Positions 26,799 through 36,824 of a stretch of DNA of 64,000 nt are shown piece by piece. Under the pieces are notes generated by a model that searched no databases, was not told the DNA's origin, and worked only from the letters and a program-made list of their open reading frames with translations. The position numbers were made by a program, and so were the translations under genes. Each line of letters starts with the position of its first letter. Positions within the stretch are counted from its first letter, which is position 1. The stretch is from Paracoccaceae bacterium. GTDB lineage: Bacteria; Pseudomonadota; Alphaproteobacteria; Rhodobacterales; Rhodobacteraceae. Location of the stretch: the NCBI GenBank assembly GCA_028284605.1, contig JANQRL010000009.1, positions 115,143-179,142 of the forward strand, given 5' to 3'.

Positions 26799-27758
26799 CT
26801 AGCGCCGATAGCGCGGCATCTCCTCCTCCGGCGGGCGGCTCTGCCGGGCCTCGCGCCAGATCATGTAGAGCCCGGAGGCGAGGATCAGGGACATACCGAT
26901 CAGCGCGATGGGCAGGGGCCAGTCGCCGAAGATCAAGAAACCCCAGAAGAGCGACAGCGGCAGGGCGATGTATTCGAACGGCGCCACCAGGGCCGCCTCG
27001 CTGACCCGGTAGGCATGGGAAATGGCGATGCCGGCCACGGCGTTGGCGGTCGCCAGGGCAAGCAGCAGCAGCCAGTCTCCGGCACTCGGCCATGTCCAGG
27101 CCCGGAGCAGGAAGTCGAGCGAGACCGAGCCGGTGCCGGCAAAGCGCCCGTCGCCGACGGTCAGACCGAAGGCGCAGGAGACCAGAATGAAGGTGACCTG
27201 GATATAGAAGGACAGCGCCAGCGACCCCTCGGTCTTGCCGATATGGCGGGTCAGGAGCGTCATGCCGGCATAGCCGAACGCGGCAGCAATGGGCAGCAGC
27301 GCGGCGAGCTGAAAGCTCTCGCTGCCGGGCCGCACCATGAGCAGGACGCCGACGAAGCCGAGCGCGATGGCGGCCCAGCGATGCGGCCCGACATGCTCGC
27401 GCAGGACGACCACCGACAACACAGCGACCAGCAGCGGCATGATGAAGAAGATCGCCACGGCATCGGCGAGAGGCAGGGCGGCCAGGCCCAGAAAGAAGGT
27501 CATGTTGGCGAAGACGATGCAGAGCCCGCGCACGGCGTGAAGGCCGAGCCGCTCGGTCCGCAGCGCCCTGACCCCGCCCGCCAGGGGCAGGGCGATCGGC
27601 AGCAGGATCGCGAGTGCAAGGGTCGACCGGATCAGCACGATCTGATGCAGGGCGTAGTCGCCGCTGAGAAACTTGATGACGGTGTCGTTGATCGAGAAAC
27701 AGAGCACCGCCAGCGTCGCGCTCAGCGGTCCGACAAGGGTGGGGCGGACGGCAAGCAT
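26799..27758 (-). CDS. DMT-superfamily (EamA) transporter
   Basis: A 319-residue inner-membrane protein with ten predicted helices in two EamA repeats, beginning LVGPLSATLAVLCFSINDTVIKFL. Typical segments are AFGYAGMTLLTRHIG and ALVAPFEYIALPLSLFWGFLIFGDWPLPIALIGMSLILASGLYMIWRE in pattern. Such proteins export metabolites or amino acids; the substrate is unknown. It lies downstream of the UPF0178 gene on the same strand. Confidence 0.9.
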   Translation of the reverse strand: MLAVRPTLVGPLSATLAVLCFSINDTVIKFLSGDYALHQIVLIRSTLALAILLPIALPLAGGVRALRTERLGLHAVRGLCIVFANMTFFLGLAALPLADAVAIFFIMPLLVAVLSVVVLREHVGPHRWAAIALGFVGVLLMVRPGSESFQLAALLPIAAAFGYAGMTLLTRHIGKTEGSLALSFYIQVTFILVSCAFGLTVGDGRFAGTGSVSLDFLLRAWTWPSAGDWLLLLALATANAVAGIAISHAYRVSEAALVAPFEYIALPLSLFWGFLIFGDWPLPIALIGMSLILASGLYMIWREARQSRPPEEEMPRYRR

Positions 27759-27791
27759 GGGCCCGGTGTCGCCGGTTCGGGGGCGACCCGT

Positions 27792-28244
27792 CTAGCGGCT
27801 TTGCGACAGGCTTTTGCGGACCGCGCGTTCCAGCGCGTCGAGAAAGCGGGAGCGGTCGGATTTCGAGAACGGTCTCCCGCCGCCCTGGCGGAACGGATCG
27901 GCGGCGCGCAGGTCGGTCATCAGGTCCCGCATCGCCAGGGCCTCGCGGACATTGGCCTCGGTCAGCGCCTCGCCATTCGGTTTGAGCACCTGCGCGCCGT
28001 TATCGACGCAGCGGGCGGCGAGCGGCATGTCGGCGGTGATGACGATATCGCCCGGTCCGGCGCGGTCGGCGATCCACTTGTCCGCCTCATCCGGGCCGTC
28101 CGGCACGATCACCGTCTCGACCAGGGGGTTCGGCGAGGGCCGCAGCCCGCCATTGCTGACGATGGCGACGGTGAGACGATGGCGGGTCGCGACCTTCTCC
28201 ACTTCGGCCTTCACCGGGCAGGCATCTGCATCCACGTAGATCAA
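27792..28244 (-). CDS. UPF0178 (YaiI/YqxD) family protein
   Basis: A 150-residue PIN-like domain protein of unknown role. Conserved blocks are [78 protein letters not shown] and [18 protein letters not shown]. The aspartates ([24 protein letters not shown]) resemble a nuclease centre. The TTG at 28244 ([10 protein letters not shown]) gives the family length; an arginine-rich in-frame extension upstream would overlap fghA and is not family-like. Confidence 0.9.
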   Translation of the reverse strand: MIYVDADACPVKAEVEKVATRHRLTVAIVSNGGLRPSPNPLVETVIVPDGPDEADKWIADRAGPGDIVITADMPLAARCVDNGAQVLKPNGEALTEANVREALAMRDLMTDLRAADPFRQGGGRPFSKSDRSRFLDALERAVRKSLSQSR

Positions 28245-28332
28245 GGGCGCGCGCCCCGAACCGTCGGCCCACCGACGGACCGGGGCGCCTTGCGCCGCGG
28301 GTTCGCGCGATGCGCGGCTCCGCGGCGCACCG

Positions 28333-29163
28333 TCACGCCCAGAGCGCCTCGGCGTGGAAGGCGACATGCTCTTCCATGAAGCTCGCGACGAAGAAGTAGC
28401 TGTGATCGTAGCCCTTCTGGAGCCGGATCGCGCCTTCCTGCCGCCGTTTGGCCATGGCCGCCGCCAAAACCTCCGTCGACAGGAAATCGCCGAACTGGTC
28501 GTCGGTCCCGGTATCGATCAGGATCGGACCGTCGAAGCCCCGCGCCTCCATCAGCGCGGTCGCGTCGTGGCGCGCCCAGGCGGCCTTGTCGGCGCCCAGA
28601 TAGGCGGTGAACTGTTTGATCCCCCATTCACTCTGGGTCGGGGCGCAGATCGGCGCGAAGGCGGAGGCGGAACGGAACCGCCCGGGCAGGCTCATCGCCA
28701 TGGTCAGCGCGCCGTGGCCACCCATGGAATGTCCGGTCACAGCCTGCCGCTCCTCGTCGATGGCGAAATTCGCCGTCACGATGCTCGGCAATTCTTCGGT
28801 CACATAATCCCACATCCGGTAATGCGCCGACCATGGGCTTTCAGTGGCGTTGACGTAGAACCCCGCCCCGTGGCCGAGATCGTAAGCCGGGTCGTCCGCC
28901 ACGTCCTCGCCCCGCGGCGAGGTGTCGGGGAAGCAGAGCGCGATCCCGTGTTCGGCGGCCCAGCCCTGGGCACCGGCCTTCACCATGGCGTTCTCATGGG
29001 TGCAGGTCAGGCCGCTGAGATACCACAGGAGCGGCACCGGCCCCTGTTCCGCCTCCTCGGGCAGGAAGAGCCCGAAGGTCATCGGGCAGGCGCAGGCGTC
29101 GGAATGATGCGTGTAGACGCCCTGCACCCCGCCGAAACAGCGGTTTTTCGAGACGGTTTCCAT
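28333..29163 (-). CDS. fghA: S-formylglutathione hydrolase
   Basis: A 276-residue esterase-D-type enzyme that hydrolyses S-formylglutathione to formate and glutathione, the second step of glutathione-dependent formaldehyde oxidation. The nucleophile is S146 in [12 protein letters not shown]; the acid is in [11 protein letters not shown] and the histidine in [34 protein letters not shown] is a family hallmark. Its ATG overlaps the stop of the nitroreductase gene (TGATG). The partner dehydrogenase gene lies about 5 kb away on the same strand and is not adjacent. Confidence 0.95.
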   Translation of the reverse strand: METVSKNRCFGGVQGVYTHHSDACACPMTFGLFLPEEAEQGPVPLLWYLSGLTCTHENAMVKAGAQGWAAEHGIALCFPDTSPRGEDVADDPAYDLGHGAGFYVNATESPWSAHYRMWDYVTEELPSIVTANFAIDEERQAVTGHSMGGHGALTMAMSLPGRFRSASAFAPICAPTQSEWGIKQFTAYLGADKAAWARHDATALMEARGFDGPILIDTGTDDQFGDFLSTEVLAAAMAKRRQEGAIRLQKGYDHSYFFVASFMEEHVAFHAEALWA

Positions 29164-29861
29164 CAGGCGTCCCTTTCGTAGGCGGTCATGATCTCCGGCA
29201 GCGGTTTCTTCTTCTTCGCCACCGCGGGCACCGTCGCCTCCTCCGCCGGATGGCCCACGGCGAGGATCATGATCGGTTTCTCCCGTTCCGGCCGGTTGCA
29301 GAGATCGTTGAGGAATTTCATCGGGTTGGGCGTGTGGGTCAGGCAGGAGAGCCCGGCCATGTGGAGCGCGGTGATCAGCATTCCCGTGGCGATCCCGATG
29401 CTCTCGGGGACGTAGTAGTGCTTCACCCGTTCGCCATTCCGCTCGCCCCAGCGCTGGGCGAAGATCACGATCAGCCAGGGCGCGATGTCGAGATGGGGCT
29501 TCGAGGCTGCGGTGCCGATGGGTTCGAGGGCCTGGAGCCACTCGTCGCCGGCGCCTCCGGCATAGAATTTCTCTTCCTCGGCCTCGGCGGCGGCGCGGAT
29601 ACGGGCCTTCATCGCGGGATCGGAGATCGCCACGAAATGCCAGGGCTGCTGGTTGGCGCCCGACGGCGCGGTGCCGGCGGCAGCGATGCAGGTTTCGATC
29701 ACCTCCCGCGCCACGGGCCGGTCGGAATAGTCGCGCACCGAATGGCGCTGGCGCATCAGGTCGAGGAAGCCGCGCGCCTCCGCGAGCATCTCCTCGGGCG
29801 CGAGATCGCGGCGGTGGGGCAGGTCGAGCGGCTCATAGACCGGGGGTGTTTCGTCTTGCAT
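29163..29861 (-). CDS. Nitroreductase-family flavoprotein
   Basis: A 232-residue FMN-dependent oxidoreductase. FMN contacts are in MRQRHSVRDYSDRPV and GTAPSGANQQPWHFVAIS; SIGIATGMLITALHMAGLSCLTHTPNPM and MILAVGHPAEEATVP follow. It resembles the iodotyrosine-deiodinase-like and BluB-like branch. The physiological substrate is unknown. It is transcribed with fghA (1-bp stop/start overlap), so it may serve aldehyde or nitro-compound detoxification. Confidence 0.92.
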   Translation of the reverse strand: MQDETPPVYEPLDLPHRRDLAPEEMLAEARGFLDLMRQRHSVRDYSDRPVAREVIETCIAAAGTAPSGANQQPWHFVAISDPAMKARIRAAAEAEEEKFYAGGAGDEWLQALEPIGTAASKPHLDIAPWLIVIFAQRWGERNGERVKHYYVPESIGIATGMLITALHMAGLSCLTHTPNPMKFLNDLCNRPEREKPIMILAVGHPAEEATVPAVAKKKKPLPEIMTAYERDA

Positions 29862-29871
29862 GGGGCCCTCC

Positions 29872-30798
29872 TCAGGCCGCCACCAAAGCGATGACTATGG
29901 AGACGGTCAAGACGCTGGCGGCGGTGGAGATCAGGATCGCGGCGGAGACCCGGTGCGGGGCGACGCCGTAATGCTGGGCGAGGATGAAGACATTGCCCGC
30001 CACCGGCAGCGCGGCGCAGGCGATCATGACGCCCGCCGCGTAGGGCTCCACCGGGAACATCACCAGCGCGGCAAAGGCCACGGCGGCGGGGTGCAACACG
30101 AGCTTGGCGAAGCTCAGCCAGCCGGCGATCGCGACCCTCTCGGCCGATTTCGTGGCCAGCGAGGCCCCGATGGCGAAGAGCGCGCCGGGTGTGGCGGCGG
30201 CGCCCAGGATCTCGACGAAGGAATTGACCGGCGCGGGGATCGGCACGGCCAGGGCCGAGACCGTCAGCCCCAATGTGATCGACACGATCATCGGGTTTTG
30301 CAGCAGGCCGAGCCCCACCGTCTTGAGGATGCCGAGCGACATCCGCCCGTCTCGCGACCCGGTGATCAGGATCACGATCAGCGAGCCGAAGACAATGAGG
30401 TCCGCCGCCAGCACCAGCATCACCGGGCCGATGGCGGCCTCGCCCAGAAGCAGCACCAGCATCGGGATGCCGAGGAACCCGACATTGCCGATCACCGCGC
30501 ATTGCGCCTCGACCGCCGCCTCCTCGACCGAGAGCCGCCGAAGGAAGGCGATGCCGGTCGCGACGAGGTAGATGAACCCGGTGCCCCAGAGATAGGCCCA
30601 AAGGAACGGCCAATCGAGGATATCGCCGAGGCTTAGGTTCGACGAAAACCGGAACAGCATCGCCGAAAGCGCGAAATAGAACACGAATTTCGTCAAATAG
30701 GCCGTTGCCTCGGGGCTGAAGAACCCGGTGCGACCGGCGCCGTAGCCAAGCCCGATCAGGGCAAAGAACGGCAGGGTCTGGAGGAAGATCTCCCACAT
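29872..30798 (-). CDS. AEC-family transporter (auxin efflux carrier type)
   Basis: A 308-residue membrane protein with about ten hydrophobic helices. The family pattern is seen in FFALIGLGYGAGRTGFFSPEATAYLTKFVFYFALSAMLF, AVIGNVGFLGIPMLVLLLGE, NPMIVSITLGL, TPGALFAIGASLA and AALPVAGNVFILAQHYGV. AEC transporters move malonate, malate or other small organic acids. It is 10 bp upstream of the nitroreductase gene and divergent from a tetR gene that may control it. Confidence 0.9.
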   Translation of the reverse strand: MWEIFLQTLPFFALIGLGYGAGRTGFFSPEATAYLTKFVFYFALSAMLFRFSSNLSLGDILDWPFLWAYLWGTGFIYLVATGIAFLRRLSVEEAAVEAQCAVIGNVGFLGIPMLVLLLGEAAIGPVMLVLAADLIVFGSLIVILITGSRDGRMSLGILKTVGLGLLQNPMIVSITLGLTVSALAVPIPAPVNSFVEILGAAATPGALFAIGASLATKSAERVAIAGWLSFAKLVLHPAAVAFAALVMFPVEPYAAGVMIACAALPVAGNVFILAQHYGVAPHRVSAAILISTAASVLTVSIVIALVAA

Positions 30799-30870
30799 GG
30801 TAAGCGGCCTAGCACCCCGGCGACGGCGGCAAAAGGTCCCGTGCCCGGCCCGCTCGCCGCACTTGGTTGC

Positions 30871-30900
30871 TTGCCGAAACTGAACCGGTTCGTCTAGACT
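30871..30900 (+). promoter_or_regulatory. tetR promoter with overlapping operator
   Basis: A sigma70-like pair TTGCCG (30871-30876) and TAGACT (30895-30900), spaced 18 bp, lies 38 bp before the tetR ATG. The spacer holds the perfect palindrome GAACCGGTTC (30882-30891). A dyad between -35 and -10 is the classic position for a TetR repressor, so autoregulation is likely. The sequence resembles operators I associate with AcrR-type regulators in alphaproteobacteria (recollection). Confidence 0.6.
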
Positions 30901-30938
30901 GGGGCCGCGCTGGGGGGCGCGGGGTCAGGGAGAGACCT

Positions 30939-31583
30939 ATGGCAGATGGTGGCGGCGCCGAGGTGAAGCGTGGGCGCAAGTTCGATCAGGTGATCGAAGG
31001 CGCTCATTCCGTCTTCATGGCGGACGGGTTCGAGGGCGCCAGCGTCGACACGATCGCCAAGGTCGCGGGCGTCTCCAAAGCCACGCTCTACAGCTATTTC
31101 CCCGATAAGCGCGCGCTTTTTGTCCAGGTCGCCCGGGAGGCGTGCAGCCGCCAGACTGAGCTGGCGATGAGCTTTGTCGAGGAGGATGTCCCTTTCGCGG
31201 AAAACCTCTATCGCGGCTGCCGGTCCTTCATGGCGTTCCTCTATTCCCCCTTCGGGATGCAGATGTACCGGACCATGATCGGAGAGGCGGAGCGGTTCCC
31301 GAAGGTCGGGTGCGAGTTCTGGAAGACCGGGCCAGAAGCCGGTCAACGGGTGCTGATCGATGTCTTCCGCGAGGCTGTCGAGGAGGGCGAGCTTCAGGAG
31401 ATCGAAGATTATCAGCTCGCCGCCGGCCAGCTTATGGAAATGTGCAAGGCGCATCTCCATCCCCGGTTGCTGCTCGGGGTGATCGACAGGGCCGAGCCGG
31501 AGGTTATCGACCGGATCGTGCGCGAGGCGGTGCGGACCTTCATGGCGCGCTACGGCACGGAGAAGGGCCGCGTCGGGCTCTGA
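30939..31583 (+). CDS. TetR/AcrR-family transcriptional regulator
   Basis: A 214-residue repressor. The helix-turn-helix is DTIAKVAGVSKATLYSYFPDKRALFVQV at about residues 39-66. The C-terminal ligand domain (MAFLYSPFGMQMYRTMIGEAERFPKVGCEFWKTGPEAGQRVLIDVF in pattern) matches the AcrR-C/TetR_C_7-type group often next to RND pumps. No pump is adjacent; the divergent AEC transporter is the nearest target. AGGGAGAG precedes the ATG. Its stop abuts the stop of the convergent VOC gene. Confidence 0.92.
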   Translation: MADGGGAEVKRGRKFDQVIEGAHSVFMADGFEGASVDTIAKVAGVSKATLYSYFPDKRALFVQVAREACSRQTELAMSFVEEDVPFAENLYRGCRSFMAFLYSPFGMQMYRTMIGEAERFPKVGCEFWKTGPEAGQRVLIDVFREAVEEGELQEIEDYQLAAGQLMEMCKAHLHPRLLLGVIDRAEPEVIDRIVREAVRTFMARYGTEKGRVGL

Positions 31584-31988
31584 CTAGCCTTCGACCTTCG
31601 GCCAGTAGGTACCGAAGCTCCACAGATTGCCCTCGGCATCGCGGCAAGTGAATTCGCGGCTGCCATAGCCGGTGTCGTAAAGCTCCATCACGATGGTTGC
31701 GGTGGACGCGCGAACCCTCTCGTAGAGCGGGTCGATCTCGGCCACAGCAATGTAGATCGCATCGGTGCGCCGGGCCTCGTCAGAGCCCACCATCGCGTCA
31801 TAGCTGTCGTCGCGGGATTGCCCGACCATGATGATCGAAGACCCCAGGGCGAGTTCGGCGTGAGAGACGGTGCCATCCTCGGCGCGCTGCATGAAATGGC
31901 TGGAGAAGCCGATTGTGTCGGTGAACCAGGCGATGGCGGCATCGGCATCGCGGTAGCGGAAGGTGGGGAAGATCGAGGGCGCGTCCAT
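31584..31988 (-). CDS. VOC-superfamily (glyoxalase-like) protein
   Basis: A 134-residue single-domain VOC protein beginning PSIFPTFRYRDADAAIAWFTDTIGF. HAELALGSSIIMVGQS and GSREFTCRDAEGNLWSFGTYWPK complete the two beta-alpha-beta-beta-beta units; H/E metal-site positions are partly kept. The group includes glyoxalases, dioxygenases and resistance proteins; activity is unknown. It lies 75 bp downstream of the araC gene on the same strand. Confidence 0.9.
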   Translation of the reverse strand: MDAPSIFPTFRYRDADAAIAWFTDTIGFSSHFMQRAEDGTVSHAELALGSSIIMVGQSRDDSYDAMVGSDEARRTDAIYIAVAEIDPLYERVRASTATIVMELYDTGYGSREFTCRDAEGNLWSFGTYWPKVEG

Positions 31989-32063
31989 GAGGGAACTCCG
32001 TTGAGGGGTCTGCGCGGACCCTAGCGGCGAGGCGGGCGCCGCGATTGCAGATTTCGGAACTCC

Positions 32064-32858
32064 TCAGAGGAGCGGCATGTCCCGGGGTGGCGCGGCGCGC
32101 GCGGCCCAGGCGGTGGGGGTCTCGCCGGCGAACTCGCGGAACTCCCGGATCAGGTGGGGCTGATCGGCATAGCCTGCCTCCGCGGCGATACCGGCCCAGT
32201 CCTCGCCACCCTGAGCGAGCGTCAGGGCCCTGCGAAACCGCAGCATCCGGGCCGCCGTGACGGGGCGGAGCCCGGTCTCACGCCGGAACCGGGTGCTCAG
32301 ATGGCGCGCCGACCAGCCGATCCGCTCTGCCGTCTCGGCCACGGAGACGCCTCTGGCCAGAAGCTGCCAGGCACAGGTGATTGGATGTGAGGCGGTGTGG
32401 ACGAAATGCGGGCGCAGGAACTGTTCCACGAGGTCGAACCGCTCTGCCCAGCCGCCGGCGGCGCGGAGCTGCTCATCGAGAAGGGGCGAAGCGGTCGAGA
32501 AGGGAGCCACGGCGTCAAGCTCGATGGCGCGACCCGCCATCTCCGCCGCCGCGCCGCCAAAGAGCCGCGCCGCGCCGAGGGGCGTCAGATCGACCTGCAC
32601 AAGCTCGGCGTCGCCCGGGCACGACGTCCGGACCGGGCCGGCGACGAGCCCGGCTGTGAATCCGCGTGGCCGCTCATCCTCCCACCCGCCGATCCCGATC
32701 CGCCAGGACCGGCCGAGGTTGAAGATCAGCGGAAAGACCAGTTCCGCCGTCTCGACGAAGTGGCTCGGCGCCGGTCCCGTCGCATAGCCCGACACCCGTG
32801 CCACCAGGCCGCGCAGGGCCGGCGCCGGGGGGCGGGAGACGAAGACGATATTGCTCAT
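32064..32858 (-). CDS. AraC-family transcriptional regulator
   Basis: A 264-residue regulator with a C-terminal AraC DNA-binding domain: SVAETAERIGWSARHLSTRFRRETGLRPVTAARMLRFRRAL is the first helix-turn-helix and DWAGIAAEAGYADQPHLIREFREFAGETPTAW the second. The N-terminal 150 residues (VARVSGYATGPAPSHFVETAELVFPLIFNLG) are a cupin-like sensor of the DUF6597 type. The ligand is unknown. The downstream VOC gene is a plausible target. Confidence 0.92.
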   Translation of the reverse strand: MSNIVFVSRPPAPALRGLVARVSGYATGPAPSHFVETAELVFPLIFNLGRSWRIGIGGWEDERPRGFTAGLVAGPVRTSCPGDAELVQVDLTPLGAARLFGGAAAEMAGRAIELDAVAPFSTASPLLDEQLRAAGGWAERFDLVEQFLRPHFVHTASHPITCAWQLLARGVSVAETAERIGWSARHLSTRFRRETGLRPVTAARMLRFRRALTLAQGGEDWAGIAAEAGYADQPHLIREFREFAGETPTAWAARAAPPRDMPLL

Positions 32859-32899
32859 GACGGGAATTTAGGCAGCGCCCGCGCGGCGGGAAAGGCCGC

Positions 32900-33607
32900 T
32901 CAATCGATCCGCCGCACCAGAAGCTGGTTGTCCGCGCCCCGTTTCGTCTCGAAGACCTTGAGGTCCTTCACCAGGTCGCTGAGCTTCTTCTTGCCGTAGG
33001 TGCGGGTATCGAAATCCGGGTTCGCGGCGGTGATGTACTGGCCGAGGGGGCCGAGCGCGTACCACTCGTCATCCGGCCCGATCGCGTCCATGGCGCGGAG
33101 GATCACGTCGCGCGCCTCGGTGATCGGTTGCGATCTCGGCCGTGCATCGGATTTCGGCGCATCTTCGGCCGCGCCGAGATTTTCCAGGAAGATGAACCGC
33201 TTGCAGGCTTTGCGGAAGGCCTCCGGCGTCTTCTTCTGGCCGATCCCGTAAACATCGAGCCCCTGTTCGCGGATGCGGCTGGCGAGCCGGGTGAAGTCGC
33301 TGTCTGACGAGACCAGCACGAACCCGTCGAACCGGTCGCGGTGCAGCAGGTCCATGGCGTCGATCACCAGAGCGATGTCCGAGGAGTTCTTGCCCACGGT
33401 ATTGGCCGGCGAATGGAGCGGCACCAGCCCGTGCTCCGCCTGGACCCGGTTCCAGCCCGCCATCTGCTGCGAGGAAAAGTCTCCATAGACCCTGCGGACC
33501 GACGCCTCGCCGAGCGACGCGATCTCCTCGAACATGGCATGGGCGTGTTTCGGCGAGGTGTTGTCGGCATCGATCAGAACGGCGAGGAGGGGGCGGTCGT
33601 CGGGCAT
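32900..33607 (-). CDS. NYN-domain protein with OST-HTH/LOTUS-like C-terminus
   Basis: A 235-residue LabA/DUF88-type protein. The NYN nuclease domain has its acidic residues in AVLIDADNTSPKHA, KNSSDIALVIDAMDLL and VLVSSDSDFTRLASRIREQGLDVYGIG. After a short linker, the last 75 residues (VILRAMDAIGPDDEWYALGPLGQYITAANPDFDTRTYGKKKLSDLVKDL) look like an OST-HTH/LOTUS RNA-binding domain. A role in RNA cleavage is inferred from these families. It overlaps the end of the upstream GNAT gene in TGATG. Confidence 0.9.
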   Translation of the reverse strand: MPDDRPLLAVLIDADNTSPKHAHAMFEEIASLGEASVRRVYGDFSSQQMAGWNRVQAEHGLVPLHSPANTVGKNSSDIALVIDAMDLLHRDRFDGFVLVSSDSDFTRLASRIREQGLDVYGIGQKKTPEAFRKACKRFIFLENLGAAEDAPKSDARPRSQPITEARDVILRAMDAIGPDDEWYALGPLGQYITAANPDFDTRTYGKKKLSDLVKDLKVFETKRGADNQLLVRRID

Positions 33608-34107
33608 CAGACCTCCAGGTCTTTGAAGAGGACGAGGGCATCGACAGTGCCCTCGCCCGGGTGGCGGAAGGCACGGGGCAGGCGGCCGACCTCCTCGTAG
33701 CCTTCGGTGGCCCAGATATGCAGCGCGGCGGCGTTGGTGGCCACCACGAAGTTGAACTGCATGGAACGAAATCCCGCCTTGCGGGCCTCCGCCTCGGCGT
33801 GATGGAGCATCATCCGCGCGAGCCCCAGTCCCCGGGCTTCGGGCGCCGTCACGAACCCCGCATTGGCCACATGGGCCCCACCGCCGCGCTGGTTCGGGGT
33901 GAGATAGTAGGTCCCGAGGGGCTCTCCGTCGCGCTCGGCGAGGAAGGCGCGCTTGGGAGGTGCGGTCCAGTAGGCAACGGCCTCGTCCCGCCCGATATCC
34001 GGCTCGATGGCGTAGGTATCGCCCGCCCGGAACACCGGTTCAAGAAGCACCCAGATGGCACCCGTATCCGCCGGTGCCGCAGGACGAAGGGTGACCTCGG
34101 ACGGCAA
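33607..34107 (-). CDS. GNAT-family N-acetyltransferase
   Basis: A 166-residue GNAT protein. It begins PSEVTLRPAAPADTGAIW; the acetyl-CoA loop is GFVTAPEARGLGLARMMLHHAEAEARKAG and the last motif is NAAALHIWATEGYEEVGRLPRAFRHP. The layout resembles RimI/YhhY-like acetyltransferases. Substrate unknown. The start is a TTG with a weak ribosome-binding site, only 14 bp after the class III alcohol dehydrogenase gene on the same strand. Confidence 0.88.
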   Translation of the reverse strand: MPSEVTLRPAAPADTGAIWVLLEPVFRAGDTYAIEPDIGRDEAVAYWTAPPKRAFLAERDGEPLGTYYLTPNQRGGGAHVANAGFVTAPEARGLGLARMMLHHAEAEARKAGFRSMQFNFVVATNAAALHIWATEGYEEVGRLPRAFRHPGEGTVDALVLFKDLEV

Positions 34108-34121
34108 GGGCCGCGCTGGGC

Positions 34122-35234
<1,113 letters not shown>

Positions 35235-35334
35235 GGGTCTTCTCCTCCCCGGGGGTGTTTGCGCTCACGCTAGGGGGAAAGCGGCGCCCAGATCAACCTT
35301 GCCGAAGCCGGGCTAGAGGCGGCAGGATCGGGAC

Positions 35335-35616
35335 ATGCGCCTCGCCGTTCTCGCCCTTCCGCTTCTGGCCGCCTGCGCGGTACCGCCGTCCTCACCACCC
35401 GGACCGGCGGTGCCGCCGCCGGATCGGGACAGTTGCAGCGCCGCGCCCCTTGCCCGGCTCATCGGTCAGGACGCGACAGCGCTGGAGCGCGAGCTGATCC
35501 TGCGTCAGGTCCGGGTGATCCGTCCCGGCGACGCGATCACCGAGGATTTTCGCCCCGACCGGATCAACTTCGACATCGGCCCAGACGGCACCATCGCCCG
35601 CATCTGGTGCGGATGA
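35335..35616 (+). CDS. I78-family peptidase-inhibitor-like lipoprotein
   Basis: A 93-residue protein. The lipobox LLAAC in LPLLAACAV predicts a lipoprotein. The mature part matches the inhibitor I78 family: DSCSAAPLARLIGQDATALERE, VRVIRPGDAITEDFRPDRINFDIGPDGTIARIWCG, with two cysteines likely paired. Members inhibit serine proteases such as elastase; the target is unknown. It is divergent from adhC. Confidence 0.88.
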   Translation: MRLAVLALPLLAACAVPPSSPPGPAVPPPDRDSCSAAPLARLIGQDATALERELILRQVRVIRPGDAITEDFRPDRINFDIGPDGTIARIWCG

Positions 35617-35655
35617 GCGCTTGATCTGGCTGCGATTTCCCGCAAGTCTCTGCCA

Positions 35656-35988
35656 ATGACGTTCCAGAGCCCGATGCCAGCCCATCGCGAAACGGTCGCG
35701 TTTCACCGCACGGAACTCAGCAGCATCCTGTCGATCTATGGCCGCATGGTCGCCGCCGGCGAGTGGCGCGATTACGGGATTTCCTGCCTGCGCGACGTCG
35801 CCATCTTCTCGGTCTTTCGCCGTACCGCGGAGGTGCCGCTCTACCGGATCGAGAAGCGTCCTGCCCTGCGCAACCGGCAGGGGCAATATGCGGTGATCGG
35901 GATGGAGGGGCAGGTGCTCAAGCGCGGCTCGGACCTGCGCCAGGTGCTGCGGGTGCTGGAGCGCAAGCTGATCCGGGTGGTGGACTAA
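35656..35988 (+). CDS. DUF2794 family protein
   Basis: A 110-residue alphaproteobacterial protein. Conserved parts are VAFHRTELSSILSIYGRMVAAGEWRDYGISCLRDVAIFSVFRRTAEVPLYRIEKRPALRNRQGQYAVIGMEGQVLKRG in pattern, matching DUF2794. Function unknown. It follows the I78 gene after about 40 bp on the same strand. Confidence 0.9.
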   Translation: MTFQSPMPAHRETVAFHRTELSSILSIYGRMVAAGEWRDYGISCLRDVAIFSVFRRTAEVPLYRIEKRPALRNRQGQYAVIGMEGQVLKRGSDLRQVLRVLERKLIRVVD

Positions 35989-35999
35989 CCACGCCTTTC

Positions 36000-36824
36000 C
36001 TACAAGCGCCGATGTGACGTGACCGGCCCGGCACCCTGGGCCTCGATCCGCCGGATCGCGGTGTCAGCGGGCTCATATACGACCGCCATGTGGTGCGCGT
36101 TGGCGTGGATCAGCGTGTCTGCATCAACGCAGATCGCCACGTGGCCTTTCCAGAACAGCAGGTCGCCGCGGTGTCGCTCGGCGTTCGGCGGCAGCCGGTT
36201 GCCGAGCGCCGCCTCCTGCAGGTCGCTATCGCCGGGGCAGGCCATGCCGCACGCGGTCAACGCGGCCTGCACCAGCCCGGAACAGTCGATCCCCCAGATC
36301 GAATTGCCGCCCCAGAGATAGGGCGCCCCGAAATGGAGCTGCGCCACGGTCACCGGATCGGTGAAGGGCTTTGAAAGCGGCCAGAGATGGGGTTTCGGGA
36401 CGAATCCCTGGGGTGTCTCGAAGAAGCGGTGCCGCTCGTCGGTCACGGTGAGCGCGGCGCCGAAGGGCAGCGCGATCCGCTCGGGCGATTTGATGTCGGG
36501 CGCCTCGTAAGCATGGCTCGCCGGTACCGCGACGTGGTGGGTGGGCGCCGGCCCCTCGGCCAGCGCCTCCTCAGTCACATAGCCCACATAGCCGTCGCGT
36601 GCGGCCTCGATGAAGGTCCAGCCGGCGCGTCGTTCGTAGATTGTGATCTCGGCGCCGAGCAGCAATTGCCGGTCGCGCGGGCCATCCGGCGCAGCGCGCA
36701 GATCGGTGACCGGCGCCGCGACCCGCGCCGCCTCGCCCGCCACGAACCGCTCCGCCTGCACCTGCCCGCGCAGCCGGTCCGCCGCGACCCGGCCATTGGC
36801 GGGGGTCAGGCGTCGGTCGCTCAC
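36000..36824 (-). CDS. NlpC/P60-family cell-wall peptidase with SH3 domains
   Basis: A 274-residue enzyme. An SH3b-like region (about 35-150: VTDLRAAPDGPRDRQLLLGAEITIYERRAGWTFIEA) precedes the NlpC/P60 catalytic domain with C181 (GIDCSGLVQAAL), H228 (WKGHVAICVD) and H240 (LIHANAHH). It likely cuts gamma-D-glutamyl-diamino acid bonds in peptidoglycan peptides. No signal peptide is seen, so it may recycle cytosolic muropeptides. The GTG start overlaps the stop of the M17 aminopeptidase gene; joint peptide recycling is plausible. Confidence 0.93.
   Translation of the reverse strand: MSDRRLTPANGRVAADRLRGQVQAERFVAGEAARVAAPVTDLRAAPDGPRDRQLLLGAEITIYERRAGWTFIEAARDGYVGYVTEEALAEGPAPTHHVAVPASHAYEAPDIKSPERIALPFGAALTVTDERHRFFETPQGFVPKPHLWPLSKPFTDPVTVAQLHFGAPYLWGGNSIWGIDCSGLVQAALTACGMACPGDSDLQEAALGNRLPPNAERHRGDLLFWKGHVAICVDADTLIHANAHHMAVVYEPADTAIRRIEAQGAGPVTSHRRL

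Noticed and set aside
28245..28367. N-terminal extension of the UPF0178 protein.
   Set aside because: It is 41 residues of Arg/Ala/Ser/Pro-rich sequence overlapping the end of fghA; the family begins at the IYVDADACP strand.
26472..28379. A 635-codon plus-strand frame across the HAD, DMT and UPF0178 genes.
   Set aside because: It runs antisense through three recognised genes and has shadow-like composition (Gln/Arg/Asp/Gly-rich).
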